Positions 1-8,522 of a DNA stretch of 64,000 bases are shown here, one piece after another. The notes beneath the pieces were generated by a model, which searched no databases, was not told where the DNA came from, and was given only the letters and a program-made list of their open reading frames with translations. A program made the translations under genes and the position numbers. The stretch spans positions 2,976,001 to 3,040,000 of the forward strand of contig OZ245789.1 of NCBI GenBank assembly GCA_965228045.1. Reading direction: 5' to 3'. The DNA comes from JANQEU01 sp965228045 (lineage in GTDB: Bacteria; Bacteroidota; Bacteroidia; Cytophagales; Cyclobacteriaceae). The stretch's first letter is position 1. Each line of letters starts with the position of its first letter.

Positions 1-188
1 AGAGCGCCAATGGAATCCCCTGCAGGGATGATGGCATCGGCAACCAAAGAAATCATTTTTTGTTGATCACCAGTAAAGGCGGAGTCAAACACCAGCTCGT
101 CGGGGGACCATCCTCTTGCCCATGAAGGTAAAGCCACCAGTGCGCCGGATGCTAATGCCAATTGCTTCAGTGATTGTCTTCTGTCCAT
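1..188 (-). CDS. Gluconate 2-dehydrogenase subunit 3 family protein (N-terminal part, cut by window edge)
   Basis: The reading frame runs off the left edge, so only about 62 N-terminal residues are visible. It starts at the ATG complementary to 186-188 with MDRRQSLKQLALASGA, a short Tat-like export signal of the kind found on this family, with a hydrophobic stretch ending near LPSWA. The following part contains VADAIIPAGDSIGAL, matching the typical xxIIPAxDxPGA motif of the gluconate 2-dehydrogenase subunit 3 (Gluconate_2-dh3) family. Such proteins are small periplasmic partners of membrane-bound GMC-type sugar or alcohol dehydrogenases, whose gene would be expected just beyond the left edge (inference). 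It lies downstream of the haloperoxidase gene on the same strand, with a 107-bp gap. Confidence 0.75.
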   Translation of the reverse strand, partial: MDRRQSLKQLALASGALVALPSWARGWSPDELVFDSAFTGDQQKMISLVADAIIPAGDSIGA

Positions 189-199
189 TTATTGGGAAT

Positions 200-222
200 T
201 GTTTCTTTCAATTTAAGAAACA
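200..222. repeat. 8-bp perfect inverted repeat between two minus-strand genes
   Basis: TGTTTCTT (200-207) and AAGAAACA (215-222) are perfectly complementary around a 7-nt loop. The site lies between the haloperoxidase stop (296) and the start of the gene at 188. It has no T-run on the transcribed strand, so it may be a weak terminator, an mRNA-processing hairpin or an operator for the downstream gene. Its function is unknown. Confidence 0.35.
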
Positions 223-295
223 CACTATGAAACGCCAATGTTGAGGCATTGTCTGAACTTATCCCAATGGTATTTTGATTCGATTACCCTTGAAG

Positions 296-2452
296 CTATC
301 GCTCAATAAGCACTTTCTGGATCTTCGGCCCATTCTCCTGGTGAAGGACAAGCATATATATTCCGGGATTTTTCGGTGTGGTGATCTCGTGATCATTCCG
401 GAATAAGGCTACCACCCTTCCCTGCAGATCGATAAAGTGTGCTTCCTTATAATTGGGCACACTAAATACTTTGGAAGTTGATGCCGGATTCGGGATCAGC
501 GTGGTGTAAAGCGTCTTTCTTTCTGTTCCCAAAATGGTACTGGTGAAATATTGATTGGCCAGCTCAAAGGCCTGATTGCCAATCTGCTCCCCCATAATTC
601 GACCTCTTATATCATCGATCGGCGGGTGTATTCCTCCCCAAATGCGGGAAAGACTGCATTGGTCGCTGGCGTCCTGATACGTAGCCCATTGAAGGGTCAC
701 ATCCACACTTGGGCCATCTTCAAAAACCAGAAACTCGTTTTTAGGTGCATGAAACTCTCCCATGCCACCGGGAAAGAATCGGCTTCCTGTAATGCGTGTA
801 AGCAATTCAGCCGCGGATCTTGAGAAAGTAGAATGCCCGGACACGTACCCGGCAAAAGGTGGCGTCACAAATGTAGGTCGTTGATAAGGCCACCAGTCCT
901 CTGCAAGGATCCAGTCCACACCGGCTACATCCGTTGCGGGATCCTGAATATAATCTGGCCCTTTCCAGGCCCTGAGCTTGATTTTGCCAATGTTTGCACT
1001 ATCCAGCCTGGCCAGGGTGTCTCCCGCTTGTACCACTTCAATATATCCATCCACCAATTGTATACCTGCCGGATCATATCCTGGTAGATTCTGATCCGTA
1101 GCCTGCCCCTGATCTGCCATATATCGTATAGCAGAGATTGGCCTTATATAATCGTAATATCCTTTTACGCTCCATGCCGCCAAAGCCGCATCATGCATGG
1201 CACCGCCTAGCGCAAAGTAGGCTTTTACCTCCCATTCCAACCTGGAAACGGGATCTCCGGTTCCTTCTATGCGTGGTTCAAACTCAGGATGATCCATCAC
1301 ATAGTTCAAAATGGTAAACCAATGGCCCGGAGGGGTTTCCGAATCAGGTCCATCGGCCCAAAATTCAGCCAATACCCGTGTGTAGTCACCGCGAGGTACT
1401 ATTTGTGGTTCATATGGTTCGCCCGTTACAGGATTCAAATCATGACCACTCCCCGGATCACCACCATCGGTCACTTTATAAAAATCCCGTAATCCTGCTG
1501 ACGTAGCCGGAAGATCTTCGAAAGGTATATTGCCAATGCCCCCGGGTGAGATGTCCCACATTACACCATCCGCAGGATCAAGGTGAGAGGACCAGATCGA
1601 AACCATGCTATGACACCAGATGTAATCACCGCTATTTTCAGGATTGGCAGGATCACAGAACACGGGGCTCCCCGGATCAAGGTACACCCAGTACTCATTG
1701 CCAGACCTTGAAGAAATGGTAAGGTCATCACTGGTTAATGAAAATGGCGTAACAAACCCCCATTCCGGGCTTAAAAATTTAGGAACCTGATCGTAAATGA
1801 TGAAACCTGATTGATCAATAAAAGAATCAAACGAAAGTGGCTGCCATCGATTTGGATCTGAAATACTTTGACTTCCTGGTATGCGGGGATCCATGGGTGT
1901 ATTGGTGGGTTGATAAAACTCATTCGAATACCCCTGAGCTTCCATTGATCCATCCTGCAATCCAAATTCAATGATCTTAGCCGCCAGGTAATTGCCTAAG
2001 GCAGCAGGAGACCCTTCACTGTAAGCAGTGTCCGAGTAACCCGGGTCGTAGCCCAATTCCTCCATCAATCCACTCATTAACGGTTCAGTTTTATCAAATC
2101 CAGGTGAGTTGGCAAAACGATGTTTCAATAATCGATAAACAGCATAACTCATCGTCTCCGCCCGGGCATCCTCTATGTTTCCCTGCGCCGCAATGCCGGT
2201 ATAGGGTATGAAAAAACCCTGGTACTCTTTGCCCAAGAAATAGGTCGTCGATTCCTTATCATACACTGCCCATGCATCATACATGGCGGATGAAATGTGG
2301 AAAAGATTACGGGCATGTACAGTCGGACGTGCGAAATCATTTCGGATACACTCCAATAGAACTTCATTCCACTGTCGTGCAACAGAGTGCTGCGCTTCCG
2401 ATTGAAATGCAAAAGACAGGATGACCAGAGCTGCAAAGAGAAGACGTCCCAT
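296..2452 (-). CDS. Secreted vanadium-dependent haloperoxidase (PAP2 superfamily) with T9SS type A sorting domain
   Basis: This 718-residue protein has a signal peptide (residues 1-20, ending FQSEA) and a C-terminal PAP2/vanadium chloroperoxidase domain. The vanadate-binding set is visible: K430 and R437 in KGYYDYIRP, S538-G539-H540 in YVSGHSTFS, and R603 and H609 in SRIWGGIHPP, with the K-x6-R and R-x5-H spacings of the family. These enzymes oxidise halides with hydrogen peroxide; some relatives are acid phosphatases. From about residue 650, IPNPAST followed by HFIDLQGRVV and a final KVLIER is a T9SS type A sorting tail, so the enzyme is predicted to cross the outer membrane and be anchored or released at the surface. 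On the minus strand TACTTTTA (2478-2471) is a possible -7 element. Halide preference cannot be read from the sequence. Confidence 0.88.
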   Translation of the reverse strand: MGRLLFAALVILSFAFQSEAQHSVARQWNEVLLECIRNDFARPTVHARNLFHISSAMYDAWAVYDKESTTYFLGKEYQGFFIPYTGIAAQGNIEDARAETMSYAVYRLLKHRFANSPGFDKTEPLMSGLMEELGYDPGYSDTAYSEGSPAALGNYLAAKIIEFGLQDGSMEAQGYSNEFYQPTNTPMDPRIPGSQSISDPNRWQPLSFDSFIDQSGFIIYDQVPKFLSPEWGFVTPFSLTSDDLTISSRSGNEYWVYLDPGSPVFCDPANPENSGDYIWCHSMVSIWSSHLDPADGVMWDISPGGIGNIPFEDLPATSAGLRDFYKVTDGGDPGSGHDLNPVTGEPYEPQIVPRGDYTRVLAEFWADGPDSETPPGHWFTILNYVMDHPEFEPRIEGTGDPVSRLEWEVKAYFALGGAMHDAALAAWSVKGYYDYIRPISAIRYMADQGQATDQNLPGYDPAGIQLVDGYIEVVQAGDTLARLDSANIGKIKLRAWKGPDYIQDPATDVAGVDWILAEDWWPYQRPTFVTPPFAGYVSGHSTFSRSAAELLTRITGSRFFPGGMGEFHAPKNEFLVFEDGPSVDVTLQWATYQDASDQCSLSRIWGGIHPPIDDIRGRIMGEQIGNQAFELANQYFTSTILGTERKTLYTTLIPNPASTSKVFSVPNYKEAHFIDLQGRVVALFRNDHEITTPKNPGIYMLVLHQENGPKIQKVLIER

Positions 2453-2568
2453 AATTCAATTAGAATTAGGTAAAAGTATGAATTCCTGTGTAATCCTGTC
2501 TATTAAAGAATCATTTTGTATGTGAATTTAAACGCTAAAGCCGTGACAATCTGTCCAATAGTTTTCAT

Positions 2569-2576
2569 CATATTTG
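2569..2576 (+). promoter_or_regulatory. Candidate Bacteroidota -7 element upstream of the DGPF/sigma pair
   Basis: CATATTTG differs from the Bacteroidota -7 consensus TAnnTTTG only at the first base and lies 22 bp before the ATG of the YCII protein. No clear TTTG -33 box was found at the right spacing, so this is a tentative assignment. Confidence 0.3.
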
Positions 2577-2598
2577 ACATACCCCAAAATCGATAAGT

Positions 2599-2934
2599 AT
2601 GGATCATTTCTTACTTCTGCTTAAAAGCAAACAAGAGCTTGACTATTCACCAGAAAAACTACAACAAAGACTGGAAGAGTATCGGGAGTGGATTTCAACA
2701 ATCCATGAACATTATATTTCAGATAATAGATTGGAACGATCAGGATCTCATATTTTGAGTAAGGACAATGTTCAAACTGATGGACCATTTCTGGAGGCCA
2801 AGGAAATCATTTCCGGATACGTCATCATTAGTGCTGAAGACCTGAAACATGCAACCATCATTGCAAAAAGCTCACCCCTGCTAAAGTATTTCGAAATCAT
2901 GGTCAGACCTATTGTAATGAGAGATCCATCTTAA
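2599..2934 (+). CDS. YCII/DGPF-domain protein, partner of an ECF42-type sigma factor
   Basis: The protein has 111 residues, an alpha-beta dimeric ferredoxin-like YCII fold. It carries the signature DGPFLEAKEIISGY in the middle and a C-terminal block ending FEIMVRPI, as in DGPF-domain proteins. Its stop overlaps the start of the sigma-factor gene (TAATG at 2932-2936), so the two are translationally coupled. Family knowledge: DGPF proteins are the conserved genomic neighbours of ECF42 sigma factors; their biochemical role is unsettled. No catalytic function is assigned here. The family call is secure and the link to the sigma factor is very likely. Confidence 0.85.
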   Translation: MDHFLLLLKSKQELDYSPEKLQQRLEEYREWISTIHEHYISDNRLERSGSHILSKDNVQTDGPFLEAKEIISGYVIISAEDLKHATIIAKSSPLLKYFEIMVRPIVMRDPS

Positions 2935-4172
2935 TGACTCAAAATTTGAAAGAACAGCTCGCTGAGCACTTTTTCCGTCATCAATATGGTAAAACGGTAT
3001 CACATCTTGTCCGGTACTTTGGATTAAGTCAGATTCAAATAGCCGAGGACATTGTACAGGATACACTTATCAAGGCAATGGAAGCCTGGAGCGTTCATGG
3101 TATTCCGGATAACCCAGGTGGTTGGGTGACAGACGTCGCCAGAAAGAAAACAATCAATTATCTGAAACGTGAACACAACTTCAAAACCAATATTTCAAAA
3201 ACATTATCCAGGGTATCGAAAGAGTCCGATGAAAATACATCAAAGGACAGCACCCTACGATTAATCTTTGCATGTTGTCATCCCTCCATTCCTTCCGAAT
3301 CACAAATAGCGCTTGCATTAAAAACATTATGCGGACTCAGTATCTCAGAAATTGCCAGAGCCTTATTGACGAACAATGAAAATGTAAACAAACGACTATA
3401 CAGGGCCAGAATAATATTTCGTGAGCAGAATATCGACTTTAGCATTCCTGTTTCTCAGGAATTGGAAAACAGACTTTATGGCGTTTATAAGACGCTTTAT
3501 GTTCTTTTCAATGAAGGATATTATGATCCTCATCACGAAGAATCATTAAGGATAGATCTGTGCTATGAGGCCATAAGATTGCTAAAGGAAGTGCTATACA
3601 CTTTCCCGAACTCCTCCGAGGGAAACGGTTTGCTATCTCTGATGTTATTGTCAATGGCGCGGTTTAAAAGTCGGTTGGATCTTGAGAACTTTCCTGTGGC
3701 CCTCGAACAGCAAAATAGACAGCTTTGGGATTTGGACCTGATACATGATGGCCTGACGTACTTAGAAAAATCCATCACCCAAAACACTCCAAATCAATAT
3801 CAACTACAAGCGGGCATTGCCGCGGAATACTGTCTGGCCACAAATTTCGACTCCACCAATTGGAAAAGTGTGTTACAACAATATGACTTGCTGGAGCAAA
3901 TCGACCCCAATCCTTTCATAAGCTTCAATAAGGCGATTGCTATGTTCTTTTCCGGTGAAAAGCAAAAAGCCATTGAAAGCATCCAAAAGCTTAGTGAAGA
4001 AAAGTCTTTTAAGAAAGACAGTAATTATCACCTTGCTCTTGGAATACTCTTTAATTACATGGGTAACATGGCCTCTAGCAAGAAACACCTTGAACGGGCA
4101 TTAGACCTGACACAGACCGAGAGAGAAAGACTCTTAATTCATGTAAGAATAGCGGCTCTTGATTCGATGTAA
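2934..4172 (+). CDS. RNA polymerase sigma factor, ECF42-type (SigJ/DUF6596 C-terminal extension)
   Basis: This 412-residue extracytoplasmic-function sigma factor has region 2 at about residues 10-70 (AEDIVQDTLIKAMEAW and PGGWVTDVARKK) and region 4 at about 110-165 (FACCHPSIP, LSISEIARALLTNNENVNKR). A long alpha-helical C-terminal extension carries the hallmark LYVLFNEGYYDPHHEESL and TPR-like helices. That extension, absent from minimal ECF factors, defines the ECF42/DUF6596 group and is thought to act as the regulatory part in place of an anti-sigma factor. No anti-sigma gene is present. The gene starts inside the stop codon of the DGPF gene. Its last 34 bp overlap the 3' end of the convergent SRPBCC gene. 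Confidence 0.9.
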   Translation: MTQNLKEQLAEHFFRHQYGKTVSHLVRYFGLSQIQIAEDIVQDTLIKAMEAWSVHGIPDNPGGWVTDVARKKTINYLKREHNFKTNISKTLSRVSKESDENTSKDSTLRLIFACCHPSIPSESQIALALKTLCGLSISEIARALLTNNENVNKRLYRARIIFREQNIDFSIPVSQELENRLYGVYKTLYVLFNEGYYDPHHEESLRIDLCYEAIRLLKEVLYTFPNSSEGNGLLSLMLLSMARFKSRLDLENFPVALEQQNRQLWDLDLIHDGLTYLEKSITQNTPNQYQLQAGIAAEYCLATNFDSTNWKSVLQQYDLLEQIDPNPFISFNKAIAMFFSGEKQKAIESIQKLSEEKSFKKDSNYHLALGILFNYMGNMASSKKHLERALDLTQTERERLLIHVRIAALDSM

Positions 4173-4615
4173 TGCTTCAACCCCGCCATATATTTCGATG
4201 GTGCTTTTTTAAATTGCGGTCGTATCATTATCACATCCATCAACCGTCCGATCATTCCAAATCTCATCTGATAACAAAACTGAAAAGTTGCAATAGTTCG
4301 ATTTCCTTTGGCCTCAAGTTCTAAAGTTCCTTTCATCATTCTGGTTGGTGGAAGCATTTTTCCTCCATAGACTTCCGACGTGAAAGACCTGCCTTCTTCC
4401 CACATGGTGATTTCTTCTTCCATCTCTCCCATCGGACTGAGTTTGCAGAGTCGTTTTGCGCCCAGACCTTCTTTGTCATTTGTTGATCTGGAATATTTCA
4501 CCATTGGATGGAATTGATAGATGTTCCCATAATCTTTTACCACCTCCCAGACTTGGTTTATGGGAGCTTCGATCTCGACTGAAGCCTTTAAAATAGTTTG
4601 ATACTGATCATTCAT
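4139..4615 (-). CDS. SRPBCC family protein (polyketide cyclase/dehydrase type)
   Basis: The protein has 158 residues, matching a single START/Bet v1-like SRPBCC domain. Visible hallmarks are an N-terminal strand with VEIEAPINQVWEVVKDYGN, the central GLGAKRLCKL and EEGRSFTSEVYGG region, and a long amphipathic C-terminal helix (PSKYMAGLKHYIESRA). Such domains form a cavity for hydrophobic ligands; no substrate can be inferred. It is convergent with the sigma-factor gene and overlaps its end by 34 bp. SRPBCC/AHSA1 proteins are common neighbours of ECF41/42 clusters, so it may belong to that regulon (inference). Confidence 0.8.
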   Translation of the reverse strand: MNDQYQTILKASVEIEAPINQVWEVVKDYGNIYQFHPMVKYSRSTNDKEGLGAKRLCKLSPMGEMEEEITMWEEGRSFTSEVYGGKMLPPTRMMKGTLELEAKGNRTIATFQFCYQMRFGMIGRLMDVIMIRPQFKKAPSKYMAGLKHYIESRAAILT

Positions 4616-4752
4616 GATTTTTTATTGGATGTCAATCGAATTCCTGTTATTTGGACAATCACCAGCAGATTTTTTAAACTTTTTTCTAAATCCTTCAAAT
4701 GCGCTCCGCTGTAGATGAGATAATGAGGATTTATTGATTATTTTCAGCTCCT

Positions 4753-6129
4753 ATGGAAGAGGAAATAAAAGACAAGAGACGAAGAGAAAAGCCCTGGGAA
4801 GAATTGGAGGAACTCATCCTGCTTGACAAAGCCGAGGACATCCAAAAATATATTGACGAACTGGATACAGCCGATGTAGTCAGTGCCATGAATCACATAA
4901 GCGCGGAACAGCGGACGCAGCTATTGGGTATCCTGGCACCTGAATCTGCCGCTACCCTGGTGGAAGAAATCCCCTGGAGTCAGGCTTTGGAAGCTCTGAA
5001 AGATCTTGGATCGGAAAATGTAGCAGCCATCATCACCGAAATACCGAGTGATGAGCAGGCGGATTTCATTTCCGAGATGGACGATGAAAGAGCGCAGGCC
5101 GTACTGGAAAAACTCGACAATGAGCAGGCGGAAAATGTGCGACAGCTCATTCAGTATGATCCGGATACTGCTGGTGGTTTAATGATTACCGAGTTTCTGT
5201 CATTCGAAGAAGACTTGACAGTATCGAAAGTTGTAAAAGAGCTAAGCGATAATGCAGATAAATACAACAAGTATAATCTTCAATACATATATGTGACCAG
5301 AAGGGGCGCATTTGTTGGGGTATTAAATATGAGGAGCCTGGTGCTCTCGAAACCTAATACACTGCTATCCACTATAGTCGTGGAGAATGCCCTGACCATC
5401 GATGAATACACTCCCATAGAAGAGCTTATACGCTTTTTCGATGAGTACGATTTCTACGGTGTCCCTGTCATTAACCGAAGAAATCAGTTGAAAGGTGTGG
5501 TACTTCGCAAGGATTTGAGAGAAGCTCAAACGGATAGGATGAACGAAGAGCACCTGGAGACCCAGGGTATCGTTGGTGGAGAGGAACTTAGAACCATGCC
5601 CATTTGGTTGCGGTCGAAAAGGCGACTATCGTGGTTAAGCGTCAACATACTACTCAATATTTTCGCCGCAAGCGTAATCGCCATTTATCAGGATACATTA
5701 TCCGCAGTTATAGCACTGGCTGTATTCCTACCGATAATTTCTGATATGAGTGGCTGTTCAGGAAACCAGGCTGTGGCAGTCAGTATGCGTGAACTCTCAC
5801 TGGGTGTCGTCCGACCCTTCGAGGTAATGCGAGTGTGGATTCAAGAGATCTCAGTAGGTCTTATCAATGGAACGGTATTAGGACTACTGATAGGTCTGGC
5901 TGCCTGGATATGGAAAGGAAACATTTATCTCGGCCTTGTCGTAGGCGGGGCACTTGCCGTAAATACTTTGGTGGCTGTTTCGCTGGGAGGCGTCATACCT
6001 TTGGTGCTTAAGCGAATGAACATCGATCCTGCTCTCGCTTCCGGGCCATTGCTGACTACCATTACGGATATGTTTGGTTTCTTCCTTGCCCTGACTTTCG
6101 CGGCAGGGATGATGAATTATTTGGTATAA
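4753..6129 (+). CDS. mgtE: Magnesium transporter MgtE
   Basis: This 458-residue protein has the full MgtE architecture. The acidic helical N domain (about 15-140) contains repeated LxPESAATLVEEI and ITEIPSDEQADFISEMDDE segments. A pair of CBS domains follows (about 142-265; DPDTAGGLMITEF opens the first). The membrane part (about 290-458, five predicted helices) contains MSGCSGNQAVAVSMRE, equivalent to the pore motif of the family. MgtE is a Mg2+-gated, membrane-potential-driven Mg2+ channel; the N and CBS domains sense cytoplasmic Mg2+. It is monocistronic, with the sequence-repeat region beginning right after the stop. Confidence 0.93.
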   Translation: MEEEIKDKRRREKPWEELEELILLDKAEDIQKYIDELDTADVVSAMNHISAEQRTQLLGILAPESAATLVEEIPWSQALEALKDLGSENVAAIITEIPSDEQADFISEMDDERAQAVLEKLDNEQAENVRQLIQYDPDTAGGLMITEFLSFEEDLTVSKVVKELSDNADKYNKYNLQYIYVTRRGAFVGVLNMRSLVLSKPNTLLSTIVVENALTIDEYTPIEELIRFFDEYDFYGVPVINRRNQLKGVVLRKDLREAQTDRMNEEHLETQGIVGGEELRTMPIWLRSKRRLSWLSVNILLNIFAASVIAIYQDTLSAVIALAVFLPIISDMSGCSGNQAVAVSMRELSLGVVRPFEVMRVWIQEISVGLINGTVLGLLIGLAAWIWKGNIYLGLVVGGALAVNTLVAVSLGGVIPLVLKRMNIDPALASGPLLTTITDMFGFFLALTFAAGMMNYLV

Positions 6130-6130
6130 G

Positions 6131-6292
6131 ATTTCACGCAATGCTAGGTCATGGAGGTTTCACGCAAAGGCGCAGAGACGCTAGGATTTTTGTGAATCTC
6201 TGTGTCTTCTTTGTGTAACTCTGCGCAATAGCATGAAGAGAGTTTCACACTTAAGGCATTAAGTCATGGAGGTGTCACGCAAAGGCGCAAAG
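6131..6292 (+). repeat. Interspersed ~85-bp repeat, copy 1 plus truncated copies
   Basis: A complete copy runs from about 6158 to 6229: CACGCAAAGGCGCAGAGACG, a T-rich link, then two related ~21-bp blocks GTGAATCTCTGTGTCTTCTT and GTGTAACTCTGCGCAAT. Truncated 5' pieces lie on both sides. The segment GTCATGGAGGTnTCACGCAA followed by AGGCGCA occurs at 6148-6172 and again at 6263-6288. The last piece ends 20 bp before the GNAT start codon, so it supplies that gene's upstream region. The same family occurs at 8523-8716 and 9345-9610. Confidence 0.85.
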
Positions 6293-6312
6293 GAATTAGA
6301 GTATTAGATTTG

Positions 6313-6813
6313 ATGAATATGATTGGTCTCCAAACAGAAAGGTTGGTCTTTAGACAATGGAAAGCATCTGATTACGAGTCACTGGCTGAATTCTTTTCCG
6401 ATAAGGAAAATGCCAGGTATGTGGGAGGTGAAAAAAATGCTGAAGATTCCTGGAGGTTAATGGCTTCATATATTGGTCATTATGCACTTCACGGATATTC
6501 CTACCTGGCAATCGAGGAGAAGAAAACCCAAAAGTTTATTGGAACCATCGGAATATGGAATTCAGAACCCTGGCCTGAACCGGAATTGGGATACTGGATA
6601 CTTCCTGATTTCCAGAAGAGTGGCTATGGAACTGAGGCAGGTATGGCAGTTAAGAACTACGCTCTGGAGACCTTAAAGCTTCCTTCCCTCGTCAGTTACA
6701 TTGATGACCAAAACACGCCCTCCAAACTATTGGCCATCAGGCTGGGTGCCGATCATGATGGTGCAATTGATTTATTGGATTTCGGTCCTCATGAGGTATA
6801 TCGATATAGATGA
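6313..6813 (+). CDS. GNAT family N-acetyltransferase (RimJ/RimL type)
   Basis: About 166 residues, a single GNAT domain of the Acetyltransf_3 (RimJ/RimL-like) kind. It opens with IGLQTERLVFRQWKASDYE, typical of this subgroup, and has the GTIGIWN beta-strand, WPEPELGYWILPDFQKSGYG (the acetyl-CoA loop) and a C-terminal SKLLAIRLGA helix. The substrate is unknown. Three starts are possible: TTG 6310, ATG 6313 and ATG 6319. ATG 6313 is used because nothing supports the TTG over the adjacent ATG. The upstream region is a truncated copy of the interspersed repeat, whose AAAGGA (6287-6292) is the only purine-rich stretch. Confidence 0.85.
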   Translation: MNMIGLQTERLVFRQWKASDYESLAEFFSDKENARYVGGEKNAEDSWRLMASYIGHYALHGYSYLAIEEKKTQKFIGTIGIWNSEPWPEPELGYWILPDFQKSGYGTEAGMAVKNYALETLKLPSLVSYIDDQNTPSKLLAIRLGADHDGAIDLLDFGPHEVYRYR

Positions 6814-6848
6814 ATTGATAAAAAAAGTAAATTGATTGTCTGACTACC

Positions 6849-7811
6849 ATGAATGAAATGAAAGACTTAAAAATTGCCGTGGCACAGTTTGAGCCTAAGG
6901 ACGGTGACAAAGATCACAACCTTGCCACGATAGAGAAATTAGTGAAGAAAGCGAAAGACAAAGGAGCTGAAGTGGTCAGCTTTCACGAAATGTCGATCCC
7001 GGCGTATACATTCTTTAAAAATCTTTCGAAGGAACAAGCCTTCGCGATGGCTGAGGAAGTACCCAATGGTTATAGCTGCAAGAGACTAATTGAAATTTCC
7101 GCTAAATACAATATTCCTGTACTGGCAGGACTTGCGGAGGTCGAGAATGACAAACTGTACAATACCTATGTCTGTGTGGACAAAGACGGAATCCAGGCCA
7201 GATATCGGAAGTTACATCCTTTTATTAGCTCACACATGTCACCCGGTAACGAATATGTGGTCTTTGATCTGAAGGGCTGGAGATGCGGAATCCTGATTTG
7301 TTATGACAATAACATCATTGAAAATGTCCGTGCAACCGTCTTACTGGGAGCTGATGTGATCTTCGCACCACATGTAACTTGTTGCACTCCCTCTGCAATG
7401 CCAGGTAGAGGATATGTCGATCACGAACTGTGGGTCAATCGTATGACTGACCCCGTTCCACTCCGTATGGAATTTGATGGCCCCAAAGGACGGTGTTGGT
7501 TGATGCGATGGTTACCCGCCAGAGCTTACGACAACGGAGTGTATTATGTCTTTACAAATCCAATTGGATATGATGGGGAACATCTGAAAAATGGAAATTC
7601 TATGATCCTGGATCCGTACGGAGAAGTGCTGACAGAGATCAGAAGTTTTGAAAACGAAGTATCCGTAGCCACCTTGACCCCGGACAAGCTTAAGCTGGCA
7701 GGTGGATACCGTTATAGAAACGCCAGACGACCGGACCTGTATAGAGAAATCATCGGAAAAGATCATAATTCTGTGACCAAACCAGTCTGGCTGAAGTCGC
7801 AGGAAACTTAA
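6849..7811 (+). CDS. Nitrilase superfamily carbon-nitrogen hydrolase (amidase type)
   Basis: This 320-residue cytoplasmic protein has the complete nitrilase-superfamily catalytic triad: E47 in VVSFHEMSIPAY, K121 in RYRKLHPF and C151 in GILICYDNN. The pattern after the cysteine (ADVIFAPHVT) and the later NPIGYDGEHLKNGNSMILDP block are typical of amidase and carbamoylase branches rather than true nitrilases. It hydrolyses a non-peptide C-N bond, such as an amide or N-carbamoyl group; the substrate cannot be told. A residue stretch around 180-225 rich in Met, Arg and Trp (VNRMTDPVPLRMEF) is an insertion that may shape the pocket. The next gene, a MOSC protein, starts 62 bp downstream behind its own promoter. 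Confidence 0.87.
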   Translation: MNEMKDLKIAVAQFEPKDGDKDHNLATIEKLVKKAKDKGAEVVSFHEMSIPAYTFFKNLSKEQAFAMAEEVPNGYSCKRLIEISAKYNIPVLAGLAEVENDKLYNTYVCVDKDGIQARYRKLHPFISSHMSPGNEYVVFDLKGWRCGILICYDNNIIENVRATVLLGADVIFAPHVTCCTPSAMPGRGYVDHELWVNRMTDPVPLRMEFDGPKGRCWLMRWLPARAYDNGVYYVFTNPIGYDGEHLKNGNSMILDPYGEVLTEIRSFENEVSVATLTPDKLKLAGGYRYRNARRPDLYREIIGKDHNSVTKPVWLKSQET

Positions 7812-7836
7812 AGACTTTCAAATCTGATGCCCTGTC

Positions 7837-7844
7837 TATATTTG
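7837..7844 (+). promoter_or_regulatory. Bacteroidota-type -7 promoter element for the MOSC gene
   Basis: TATATTTG matches the Bacteroidota -7 consensus TAnnTTTG exactly and ends 29 bp before the ATG at 7874. A partial -33 box (TTTC near 7816) lies at about the right distance. The match and spacing make this a plausible housekeeping promoter. Confidence 0.5.
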
Positions 7845-7873
7845 ATCCTCATTAGGTTATCCAAGAACTCAAA

Positions 7874-8509
7874 ATGAAAATACTCTCCTCCAACATGGCC
7901 AAACCTGTAGTTTTTACCTGGAATGGTAAACAAGAGACTACCGGTATCTACAAAAAACCTGTTGACCATCCTCTTTTTCTGACTAAAAATGATGTCCTGG
8001 AAGATGAGATCTCCAACAGACTCAATCACGGTGGATACTACAAAGCGTGCTATGTCTTTGCATCAGAACACTATCCATATTGGAAAAATCTATATCCGGA
8101 CCTGGAATGGACCTGGGGTATGTTTGGAGAAAATCTTACTTTAACGGGATTTGATGAGCGAAATGTCTGGTTAGGTGATATTTACAAAGTCGGTGACGCT
8201 CTGGTTCAGGTGTCCCAATATCGGGAGCCCTGTTATAAACTTGGGCATAAATTCGGTACACAGAAAGTTATCCGGCAGTTTATCGAATATGGTCTGGGGG
8301 GAACATACCTCAGTGTCCTGGAGGAAGGTGCTGTAAAGGTTGGTGATGAATTTCATCTGGTAGAGCGACCCGAAAACAGCCTTACGGTAGCGGAATTATT
8401 TCACCTTGTGTTTACCAAAGAAAAGGATCAGAGACTACTAAAAATAGCTGCAGAAAGTAAAGCCATTCCCCCAAAAAAGCGGATCCTGCTTAGTTCTTAC
8501 CTAAGCTAA
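7874..8509 (+). CDS. MOSC domain-containing protein (YiiM-like)
   Basis: The protein has 211 residues. The N-terminal and central part is a MOSC domain: GIYKKPV, the GGYYKACYVFASEHYPYW block, the MFGENLTLTGFDE motif and the conserved cysteine C120 in SQYREPCYKLGHKFG. The C-terminal tail (LTVAELFHLVFTKEK followed by LLKIAAES) is the three-helix domain that follows MOSC in YiiM-type proteins. YiiM-type enzymes use the Mo cofactor to reduce N-hydroxylated compounds; other MOSC proteins handle sulfur on cofactors. The single-domain-plus-3-alpha layout favours the YiiM role, which is inferred and not proven. The gene has its own -7 element upstream and is followed by the repeat cluster. Confidence 0.85.
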   Translation: MKILSSNMAKPVVFTWNGKQETTGIYKKPVDHPLFLTKNDVLEDEISNRLNHGGYYKACYVFASEHYPYWKNLYPDLEWTWGMFGENLTLTGFDERNVWLGDIYKVGDALVQVSQYREPCYKLGHKFGTQKVIRQFIEYGLGGTYLSVLEEGAVKVGDEFHLVERPENSLTVAELFHLVFTKEKDQRLLKIAAESKAIPPKKRILLSSYLS

Positions 8510-8522
8510 AAGATGACATCGG

